From: an uncultured Parvularcula sp.
GTDB taxonomy: Bacteria > Pseudomonadota > Alphaproteobacteria > Caulobacterales > Parvularculaceae
Assembly: GCA_937919225.1 (NCBI GenBank)
Contig: CALFRH010000355.1
Location: 1 to 38,575, forward strand
Direction of reading: 5' to 3'
Length of the DNA stretch: 38,575 bases
Shown: in pieces, positions 24,980-33,400 of the stretch
How the letters are laid out: every line of letters begins with the position of its first letter
How positions within the stretch are numbered: the stretch's first letter is position 1
Program-made: the position numbers and the translations under genes
Notes under the pieces: generated by a model
What the model saw: only the letters and a program-made list of their open reading frames with translations
The model's database searches: none
Told to the model about the DNA's origin: nothing

Positions 24980-26356
24980 ATGCGCGTTCTAGGGAACCTC
25001 TGGCTGGCCATTGTGTGTACCGCCTTTTGCGTTTTTGCAGGAGCAGGGCGGGCAACGGCTACAGATGTGCCTGCTAAACCGCTCGATGATGGGCGGGAGC
25101 ATTTGGGCGTCGCCTCCTGCGGCGGGACGACCTGCCATTCGCGGCAAGCCCCCACAGGGGCAAAAATCCGACAAAATGAGATAATCACCTGGCAAGATCA
25201 AAGCAGCGTCACCGGGGCTCACGCTCGCGCCTACCGGGTACTGATGACCCCGCAAAGCCAAGCAATTGCGAGGCATTTGGGAATTGGCCCCGCTGAGGAG
25301 GCGGCCGGGTGCTTGTCTTGCCATGCCCATAATATCCCTGAAACTCAGCAGGGGCTGCAATTTAATTTGGCAGAAGGCGTGACCTGCGAAGCCTGCCATG
25401 GCGGCGCAGGCGACTGGCTCAGCACACATTATGCGACCGGCGCCACACACGCCCAAAACGTCGAAAATGGCCTCTACCCGGTCTCGGATATCACTGCCCG
25501 GGCGAGCCTCTGCCTTGATTGTCATTTTGGCTCCGACCGGCCGGACCAGTTCGTCACCCACCGGATTATGGGGGCCGGCCACCCAAGGATAAGCTTCGAA
25601 CTCGACCTTTTCACCGCCCTGCAACAGCATCATGACGAAGATACAGACTATCAGACACGAAAAGACGTTGCCGGTGGCATCAAAACCTGGGCCATTGGGC
25701 AGGCGATGGCGATGGAACGAAGCGCCGCCCTTCTCGCGGAGGATGACATCGCCCAGGACGGGTTGTTCCCGGAACTTTATTTCTTTGATTGCCACGCCTG
25801 CCATAAGCCGATCTCGAATGACCCCAAGGCGTTCGCCAGCTGGCGCCCAAACCCTGCACGCCCCCTCGGCCCCGGCGTGCCGGTCTACAATGACGCAAAC
25901 CTCATTATGCTGAAAGCAGCGGTTGCTGAAATCGCCCCGAGCAAGTCGGGCGCCCTTCAGAAAATCAATGCGCAGCTTCACGCCGGAACGCGCGTAGGCC
26001 GCTGGTCCACAAAGCAGGGGGCGGAGGGGCTCATGGCCTATGGCGCGGAGATGCGTAGTGTTTTCGAGGGCGCAACTTTCGATAAAGAAACAAGCCTTGG
26101 CATCCTCAACCGCATCCTAAACAGCACGGTATCGCGGGAGTATACGAACTATGCCGCTGGCGAACAGGCGGTGATCGCGGTGGACACCTTCCTCAACGCC
26201 ATGGTGGCACAAGACTTTATATCAGAAGCGGCCGCAACTGCCATCGCCCCCGCCCTCGCCCGGGCCAAAGGCGCGGTGGAAAGCCCCAACCAATATGATC
26301 CGGGCGCCCTTCGCGCATCTCTCAACCAAATCGCAGCGCGGGTGCGGGCATTGTGA
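24980..26356 (+). CDS. Periplasmic pentaheme cytochrome c (cytochrome c-554-like)
   Basis: A 458-aa secreted protein with a signal peptide (NLWLAIVCTAFCVFAGAG) probably cut after RATA. It has four CXXCH heme sites, CLSCH (C111), CEACH (C136), CLDCH (C178) and CHACH (near residue 272), plus an earlier CGGTTCH at C47-H53, a CX4CH spacing. The segment after the first site (WQDQSSVTGAHARAYRVL) and the HRIMGAGHPRISFELD stretch resemble the cytochrome c-554 / multiheme family in which His residues act as distal ligands. The last 170 residues have no heme sites and look helical. A strong ribosome site precedes ATG 24980. Its stop overlaps the next ORF. It is the likely soluble carrier between the inner-membrane decaheme and the outer-membrane components. 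Confidence 0.88.
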   Translation: MRVLGNLWLAIVCTAFCVFAGAGRATATDVPAKPLDDGREHLGVASCGGTTCHSRQAPTGAKIRQNEIITWQDQSSVTGAHARAYRVLMTPQSQAIARHLGIGPAEEAAGCLSCHAHNIPETQQGLQFNLAEGVTCEACHGGAGDWLSTHYATGATHAQNVENGLYPVSDITARASLCLDCHFGSDRPDQFVTHRIMGAGHPRISFELDLFTALQQHHDEDTDYQTRKDVAGGIKTWAIGQAMAMERSAALLAEDDIAQDGLFPELYFFDCHACHKPISNDPKAFASWRPNPARPLGPGVPVYNDANLIMLKAAVAEIAPSKSGALQKINAQLHAGTRVGRWSTKQGAEGLMAYGAEMRSVFEGATFDKETSLGILNRILNSTVSREYTNYAAGEQAVIAVDTFLNAMVAQDFISEAAATAIAPALARAKGAVESPNQYDPGALRASLNQIAARVRAL

Positions 26357-28614
26357 TGGGCCGTAGGCGCATCCCTTTCTGCCGAGGACGTCGCTTTTCG
26401 ATGGGCCCCTTAAAGAACCAAGCCCATTTAGAGATTAAGCATCTCGTCGTTCCCCACGGCGCGCCAGCGTCCGTGGGGTCCAAAGAACCACAAAATGCTC
26501 CCTCAACTCGATGGACCCCACGGACAAGCCGTGAGCAACGGCAAGTGGCTGAACCTCAACAACCTGTAGAGCAAACTGCAAATGCAGGTTTAGCACAATT
26601 AGCCCTGACGCTCATTGCCCTCTGCTTCTTCCTCGCCGCCTGTGGTGGTGGCGGTAGCGGCGGCAATGGCGAAGCACCAGCACCCACCACCCATAATGGC
26701 GGGGGCGGAACACCAACGGCACCGACCCAACGGTTGTTTGCGGACCCTGCGGCCCAAAACCTCACCATCAGCGATGTGGAAGCCATCATCGCCCAGGCCG
26801 TGGCGGAGGCCACCGCGCGGAACCAACCCGCCACCATTGCGGTGGTCGACCGTGTGGGGAATGTTCTCGGCGTCTACAAAATGACCGGCGCGCCAGACCT
26901 TACCGAAGTAACCCGGAAGGTGCCCGAAGATGATCCGAACCCGCCGGGCCTCCAGGGCGCCCGGGTGGAAAGCACCTTGGCCGCCATCGCGAAGGCGATC
27001 ACCGGGGCTTACCTCTCCTCCAGCGGCAATGCCTTCACCTCCCGCACCGCCAGTATGATCGTGCAGGAACATTTCCCCCCGGCACCGAACCTCACCCAGG
27101 GCCTTGAAAGCGGGCCCCTTTTCGGGGTGCAATTTAGCCAGCTGCCCTGCTCGGATCTCTCTACCCGTTATGCGGTGGGCCAGGGGGCCTTTATTGGGCC
27201 CAATCGCTCTCCCCTTGGCCTGTCGGCAGATCCTGGCGGGATTCCTCTCTATAAGGATGGCGTGGTGGTCGGCGGCATTGGCGTGTCCGCTGATGACACT
27301 TACACCTTTGACCCAGACGTCACCGACTTTGACAACAGCCCCGAGGAGGCGATGGCCATCGCGGGGTCGCAAGGGTTCGAGGCACCAACAGGCATCCGGG
27401 CCGACCGTATTTCGGTGGACGGAACATTCTTGCGCTTCACCGACATGGCGGTAACGGACCTTCAATCCACACCCGCGAGCGCACCTGCTTTTTCCGCCTT
27501 GTCCTCTGGCACACTTGTCTCTGTTCGCGGTTATTTCGGCGAGGATACGCCCGCCATCATTGCGGGCACGACCTATGGGTCAGAAGGGTCCGGTATTCGT
27601 CGGGGTACATCTTTTAATACCGAAGACGCCTACGTCTTGTCCGACGGGTTTGGATCGAACCGCTTCCCACCCCGGGCAGGGACGGAAGGGACATCCGAGG
27701 CCCTCACCGAAGGGGAGGTCATCGCCCTCCTCGAAGAGGCGTTTGGCATTCTTTCCAAAGCCCGCGCCCAAATCCGTCAGCCCCTGGGCAGCCGAGCGCA
27801 GGTAAGCGTCTCCATCGTGGACACCAATGGGCAGATCCTAGGCATCATCCGCTCCCCGGATGCTCCCATTTTCGGCATTGATGTCAGCCTGCAAAAGGCC
27901 CGCACCGCCACCTTTTTCTCAAACACGCTGGCCGCGACCCAGTTAAGCGCCGCGGTCCAAAGCCCCGCTGTGGCGGGCAGTCCGGGCATCCCCGATGGAA
28001 AGGTGCGCGGTAGTGTCGGCCGCGTCCGTACCCTCTTCATGGATCCCGCGGCCCTTACGGGCAGCTTTGCGTTTGCGGATCGCTCGGGCGGCAATCTGTC
28101 TCGCCCCTTCTTCCCTGATGGGGAGGTCGGAAACGCCCCCGGGCCCCTATCTGAACCCATTGAGCGATTTAATCCGTTTGCCACGGGCCTGCAGATCGAT
28201 CTCGTTTTTGGGAACTTTATCGAGCATCTCAACTTTGTCGCGGGCGCCGGGCCCGACACCCCCCGGCGCTGCACTTTTTTGCCGCCCGTCCCCGGCCTGT
28301 CGGGGGCGAATCGCCTGCAAAATGGGATCCAAATCTTCCCAGGCTCCGTCCCCATCTATCGCGGGGACCAGTTGATTGGGGGCATCGGGGTCTCCGGCGA
28401 TGGCATCGACCAAGACGATATGATTTCCTTCCTCGGGCTTCATAATGCGGGCCTACGGATGGATGGGACCATCAATAACGCCCCCCCGGCGATGAGGGCC
28501 GACCGCATCGTGGTGCCGCTTTCTAATGGCCGTGACGTCCGTCTGCGGTATATTAATTGCCCGTTCAGTCCGTTTTTGGACTCGGATGAGCAGAACGTCT
28601 GCCAGGGGAAATAG
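26356..28614 (+). CDS. Lipoprotein with two GlcG/HbpS-like (DUF336) domains
   Basis: The frame starts by overlapping the pentaheme stop (ATG 26356; the frame is open from GTG 26353). The first roughly 75 residues are basic and unconserved in look. Then comes a lipoprotein signal, LAQLALTLIALCFFLAAC, with the lipidated Cys near residue 97, followed by a Gly-rich linker. Two similar domains follow: one beginning LTISDVEAIIAQAVAEA with IAVVDRVGNVLGVYKM, the other beginning LTEGEVIALLEEAFGIL with VSIVDTNGQILGI. The pattern matches GlcG/HbpS heme-binding proteins. A later start near the signal (for example GTG 26545) is possible, and the true start is unsettled. It lies between heme cytochromes, so a heme-binding or redox-sensing role at the envelope is plausible but not shown. 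It ends in TAG. Confidence 0.72.
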   Translation: MGRRRIPFCRGRRFSMGPLKNQAHLEIKHLVVPHGAPASVGSKEPQNAPSTRWTPRTSREQRQVAEPQQPVEQTANAGLAQLALTLIALCFFLAACGGGGSGGNGEAPAPTTHNGGGGTPTAPTQRLFADPAAQNLTISDVEAIIAQAVAEATARNQPATIAVVDRVGNVLGVYKMTGAPDLTEVTRKVPEDDPNPPGLQGARVESTLAAIAKAITGAYLSSSGNAFTSRTASMIVQEHFPPAPNLTQGLESGPLFGVQFSQLPCSDLSTRYAVGQGAFIGPNRSPLGLSADPGGIPLYKDGVVVGGIGVSADDTYTFDPDVTDFDNSPEEAMAIAGSQGFEAPTGIRADRISVDGTFLRFTDMAVTDLQSTPASAPAFSALSSGTLVSVRGYFGEDTPAIIAGTTYGSEGSGIRRGTSFNTEDAYVLSDGFGSNRFPPRAGTEGTSEALTEGEVIALLEEAFGILSKARAQIRQPLGSRAQVSVSIVDTNGQILGIIRSPDAPIFGIDVSLQKARTATFFSNTLAATQLSAAVQSPAVAGSPGIPDGKVRGSVGRVRTLFMDPAALTGSFAFADRSGGNLSRPFFPDGEVGNAPGPLSEPIERFNPFATGLQIDLVFGNFIEHLNFVAGAGPDTPRRCTFLPPVPGLSGANRLQNGIQIFPGSVPIYRGDQLIGGIGVSGDGIDQDDMISFLGLHNAGLRMDGTINNAPPAMRADRIVVPLSNGRDVRLRYINCPFSPFLDSDEQNVCQGK
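26452..26523 (+). promoter_or_regulatory. Three-segment inverted repeats able to form alternative hairpins
   Basis: CCCCACGG at 26452-26459 can pair with CCGTGGGG at 26471-26478, and the extended CCGTGGGGTCCA at 26471-26482 can pair instead with TGGACCCCACGG at 26512-26523 (12 bp, perfect). The middle segment cannot do both, a layout seen in attenuators and also in small palindromic mobile repeats. It lies between the pentaheme stop and the lipoprotein signal peptide, in a part of the open frame that does not look like protein. Confidence 0.5.
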
Positions 28615-28618
28615 CGCT

Positions 28619-30469
28619 ATGTCTCACCCCCACCCCTTTTTGAGTACCGCCCTTATCGCCCTTGCCCTCTCCGCTTGCGCGACAGACCGGGTCCGAACCT
28701 ATGGCGGCAAGCCGAACCCAACCCCGCCGGGACCGCCGGTTATCGCTCCCACCACCATTCCGGGGGCGGACGACGAACCCACTGTCATCGTTGAAGAGAC
28801 CCGCCGCCGTCCAGGACGACCCAGGCCGGAACCCAAGATCTTCCTCTTAAATCCCGGCGCGGTGGAGGCCCCTGACCCTCTGGGCGAGAACGCTCTCGTC
28901 CCGGTGCCCGACCGCTGGCGTCTGGCCGAAGACCTTGGTATCAAAGAACGCTGGTGGGATCCCTATAATCAGAATACGCTCAAGGGCGACCGGCCGATTT
29001 GGGGTACCAAGGATTGGTTCGTCGTGGCCGCCCTCGTCTCTGACACGGTGGTGGAACCGCGCACCTTCCCCACGCCGGTGAGCATTCAAACCACCGACCG
29101 GCCAGATCGGCTCGATGTCTTTGGCAATTCCGAAAGCTTTGTCTTTGCCCAGACTTTCATCCCGTCCCTTTCCTTTATCAAGGGTTCGACGGCCTATAAG
29201 CCGCAGGATCTCGAATTCCGCCTTACCCCCGCGATCCAGTACAATTATGTGGACATTGAAGAGCGCCGGGCGCTCGAAGTCGAACCTTCCTCCAATACCG
29301 AGCGAAGCGACTTCTTCATCGGCCTCCAGGAAGCCTTTTTCGACTACCATATTCGCAACGTGTCGGATCGGTACGATTTTGATTCCGTCCGTATAGGGAT
29401 ACAACCCTTTAACGCTGACTTCCGCGGCTTCCTATTCCAGGACAGCCAGCTTGGCATCCGCTTTTTCGGAAACCGCGACAATAATCGGTTCCAATATAAT
29501 CTCGCCGCCTTTGCGCGGCTTGAGAAGGACACCAATTCGGGCCTCAACGCCGTCGATAAACCCATTCGCGAAGACTATGTCCTCGCCGCCAATGCCTTTC
29601 GCCAGGATCTGCCCTTCCCCGGCATGACCAGCCAGGCGACCCTGGTCCTCAATATGAACCGGGAAAAGGATGACATTGAGATTGACGAAAACGGGTTCCC
29701 CGTGCGCCCCGCTCTCATCGGAGACCTGCGCGGTCGGGACTATGATGTGGCCTATCTTGGCTATTCCGCGGACGGTCGGAAAGGGCGCCTTAACCTCTCC
29801 GCCTCTCTCTATTATGCATTCGGCAAGAACAAGCCCAGCGACTTTACTGGCGAAGAAACCGACATTTCCGCCTATTTCGCCGCTATTGAACCCTCCATCG
29901 ATTATGATTGGCTGCGCTTCCGTCTATCGGGGCTCTACGCCAGCGGAGACAGTGATCCGTTTGATGACAAAGAAGAGGGCTTTGACGCCATTTTCGAGAA
30001 CCCGCAATTTGCGGGCGCGGACACGAGTTATTGGATCCGCCAGACCATTCCCTATGCCGGGGGCGGCCGGGTCATCAATGTAAATGGCCGAAACGGCATC
30101 CTCAACACGCTTCGATCCTCAAAAGAACAGGGCCAGTCCCAATTCACCAATCCGGGGACGGTGCTTTTGGGCGCAGGGGCCGATGCCGATATCACGCCGG
30201 AGCTTCGCTTCAGCGTGAATGCGAACCATCTGTGGTTTGATGATACGTCAAGCCTGTCCGCCACGCGGATCCAGGCGCCGATTGACACGGACATTGGCTT
30301 TGATCTGTCCGCCGCTGCCATCTACCGCCCGGACTTTATCCAAAATGTGGTCTTCCGCCTCTCCGGCGCGACACTCCTCCCCGGCAATGGGTTTGAGCAG
30401 CTGTTCGCCAACGAAGAAGACGATGATTACTACTATTCGATCCTGTTTAACGCGACGTTGAGTTACTGA
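28619..30469 (+). CDS. Outer-membrane lipoprotein with beta-barrel-like body, unknown family
   Basis: 616 aa from ATG 28619, with AGGGGA upstream at the end of the previous gene. The frame is open from 28526, but that part overlaps the previous gene. Signal FLSTALIALALSAC has a lipobox with Cys20. A Pro/Arg-rich linker follows (about 35-75), then a long body rich in alternating aromatic/polar strands (LEFRLTPAIQYNYVDIE, FQYNLAAFARLEKD, GRLNLSASLYYAFG, LRFRLSGLYASGD). It ends FNATLSY, an aromatic C-terminus typical of outer-membrane barrels. No CXXCH sites are present. Its TGA overlaps the ATG of the decaheme gene by one base (TGATG), implying coupled synthesis. It could be a porin-like sheath or anchor for the large cytochrome, comparable in logic to MtrB/PioB, but no homology is claimed. 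Confidence 0.7.
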   Translation: MSHPHPFLSTALIALALSACATDRVRTYGGKPNPTPPGPPVIAPTTIPGADDEPTVIVEETRRRPGRPRPEPKIFLLNPGAVEAPDPLGENALVPVPDRWRLAEDLGIKERWWDPYNQNTLKGDRPIWGTKDWFVVAALVSDTVVEPRTFPTPVSIQTTDRPDRLDVFGNSESFVFAQTFIPSLSFIKGSTAYKPQDLEFRLTPAIQYNYVDIEERRALEVEPSSNTERSDFFIGLQEAFFDYHIRNVSDRYDFDSVRIGIQPFNADFRGFLFQDSQLGIRFFGNRDNNRFQYNLAAFARLEKDTNSGLNAVDKPIREDYVLAANAFRQDLPFPGMTSQATLVLNMNREKDDIEIDENGFPVRPALIGDLRGRDYDVAYLGYSADGRKGRLNLSASLYYAFGKNKPSDFTGEETDISAYFAAIEPSIDYDWLRFRLSGLYASGDSDPFDDKEEGFDAIFENPQFAGADTSYWIRQTIPYAGGGRVINVNGRNGILNTLRSSKEQGQSQFTNPGTVLLGAGADADITPELRFSVNANHLWFDDTSSLSATRIQAPIDTDIGFDLSAAAIYRPDFIQNVVFRLSGATLLPGNGFEQLFANEEDDDYYYSILFNATLSY

Positions 30470-33400
30470 TGCGCCTGTCCAAGATCATCGCCGCCGCCTG
30501 TTTCGGTCTCCTTGCCATCACCCCGGCGGGCGCGGCGGATAAGGAAAAAGCGGTGAAGCGTTCTTACGTCACCGCACCGCCCGCCCCCTTTGGTCAGACC
30601 CAGGCCGCCGCGGATGCGAAGTCTGAGGGCTGTTACTCCTGCCATACGGACACGGACAAGGCGACCATGCACGCCTCCCCCGGCGTGGTACTAGGGTGCA
30701 CGGACTGCCATGGCGGGGATGCAACCGTGTTCGGGGATGCCAGCCTGCCCAAAGATCACGCGGACTATGTCGCGGCGCGGGACACGGCCCATGTGCTGCC
30801 CACCTATCCCAAATCGTGGAAATTCCCCAGCTCCGCCAACCCCAAGCGCTCCTACACCCTTCTCAATAAGGAAGCGCCGGAGTTCATCCGCTTTGTGAAC
30901 CCGTCGGATTACCGTGTGGCAAGGGAGGCGTGCGGCGCCTGCCACCTGCCGGTCATTGAGGCCGCGGAGCGCTCCCTCATGGCCACCGGCGCCATGCTGT
31001 GGGGCGGGGCGGCGTACAATAATGGCATCCTGCCATTTAAAAACTACATTCTGGGGGAAGCCTATACCCGCGAGGGGGAGGCGGCGATGCTGCTCGGCCC
31101 CGGCACGACGCCCGGCACCGTCACGCCGGAGCAGGCAGCCCGCGGCATCCTCCCCTATCTTCAGCCCCTGCCCACATGGCACGTCATTCCGCCAGCGGAC
31201 GTATTCCGCGTCTTTGAACGGGGGGGCCGGAACATCCTTACCCAATTTGCCGAGGTGGGCCTGCCCAACCCGGTGGGGGTCATTCAACGCCTGGAAGAAC
31301 CGGGGCGCCCGGACCTGCGCCAGTCAAACCGGGGACCGGGCACCGGCCTGCGGGTGGCAATCCCGGTCCTAAATATCTATAAAACCCGGCTCAATGACCC
31401 CTTCACCTGGTTCATGGGCACCAATGATCAGCCAGGGGATTACCGGACCTCGGGCTGTTCGGCCTGCCACACGCCTTATGCCAATGACCGGGAGCCGCGG
31501 CACGCGCTCACCTATGTGAAGTACGGTCGGGACGGGAAAACTGCCACCGCCGACCCGACCATCCCTGCGGATGAGAAGGGTCACCCCATCCGCCACGAGT
31601 TCACCAGCGCCATCCCCACGTCCCAGTGCATGAACTGCCACATGCACCAGCCCAACATGTTCCTGAACAGCTATCTGGGCTATACTATGTGGGATTATGA
31701 GAGTGATGCGCCCGCCATGTGGCCGGAAAAGCAGCACTATCCCACCATTGCCGAACAGTGCGCAGTCCTCGACCGTAACCCCGAGGGGGCCGCGGTGCGC
31801 GGCCTGTGGCGAGATGTGGACTTCCTCCGCAATGTCTATGACCTCAACGACGATCTCAAAGACACACAGTTTGCGGACTATCACGGCCATGGCTGGAACT
31901 TCCGCGCGATCCTAAAGCGGGACCGCAAGGGCAATTTGCTCGATGCCGACGGGAACATCGTCGCCCCTGACGATCCCGAAAAATGGCGGCGGGAGGGGGA
32001 ACCCCAATTCGTGCCTGCCGGCGTCAATCCCGGCAAGTCGGTTCATATGATGTCCATCCATGCCGAAGTGGGGATGCAGTGTGCGGACTGCCACTTCTCC
32101 GGCGACAGTCACGGCAATGGCTATATCCATGGCGAGGTGGCCAATGCGGTGGAGATTGGGTGTAAAGACTGCCACGGCACCGCCGATGCCTATCCCACCT
32201 TGCGCACCTCTAACGTCGCGGCCACCCCCCGCGGGCGAGATCTTGGCACCCTGCGTAATCCCGATGGCCGCCTGCGGTTTGAATGGGTCCGCCGGGACGG
32301 TCGGCAGGTGCTGGTCCAACGGTCCATCATCGACCCCGCCCTTGAATGGGAGATGAGCCTCGTCAAAGACTCCCTCGATAAATCGCACCCTGAATTCAAC
32401 GCCAAATCCGCCCGGGCGAAAACAGTCAAGGCCGCGGGCCTTTACGGGTCTGGGCCAATGGAATGGGGCCCTGGCATCTCATCAGAGGAAAGGGCGCACC
32501 AGGATGATGAGATGACGTGCTATACCTGTCACCTCTCCTGGACCACATCGTGCGGTGGGTGCCATTTGCCGATTGAGGCCAATTGGAAAACCAAAACCCA
32601 CAAATATGATGAGAAGACCACCCGGAACTACGCCACCTATAACCCGCAAGTGGCGCGGGACCAGATGTTCCAGCTGGGTAAGCACCAAACCACCAAGGGG
32701 AATGCCATTGCCCCCGTGCGCTCCACGTCGGCGCTGGTCCTCACCTCCACCAATGTGAACCGTGAACGGATCTATGTACAGCAACCGCCTGTGTCCTCGG
32801 CGGGCTATTCCTCTCAAGCCTTCGCCCCCCACTTCCCCCATACGGTGCGGAAGACGGAAACCAAGACCTGCACGGACTGCCACCTCTCCCAAGACGAAGA
32901 CAATAATGCCATCATGGCGCAGCTCATGTTGCTGGGCACCAATTTCGTCAACTTTATGGGCCTCCACGCCTGGGTCGGGGAGGAAGGCGCCCTCGAAGCC
33001 ATTCGGGTGACCGAGTTTGACGAACCCCAGACGGTGTTCGGCTCTTACCTCCATGAATATGCCTACCCTGACTATTATAAGGCCCATACCGAGCGGAACG
33101 GGAAGGAACTCATCAACTGGACCCGCGGGAAAACCTTTGATGCGGAGAATAAGTTCCGGGGGGAGACCGGCGCCCTCGAAGAAATTGCCAATGTCCGGCA
33201 AAAGGCGAGTGGCGCCGTCCAATGCCTCCAACATCGGGGCGAGTATCTCTTCGTTGCCGAGGGCAAGGGCGGCTTCATGGTCTACGACATCGCCTCGGTC
33301 GCCAATAAGGGCTTTTCGGAGCGGATCATCACCGCCCCCTTCTCCCCCCTCGGGCATGATCCAAGGGTGAAGTCGAAAAATGCCACCTGCATGGCCCTGG

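Noticed and set aside
24989-25981. A 330-codon minus-strand open frame opposite the pentaheme gene
   Set aside because: The plus strand has a signal peptide, five heme sites and a strong ribosome site; the antisense frame has no recognisable features.
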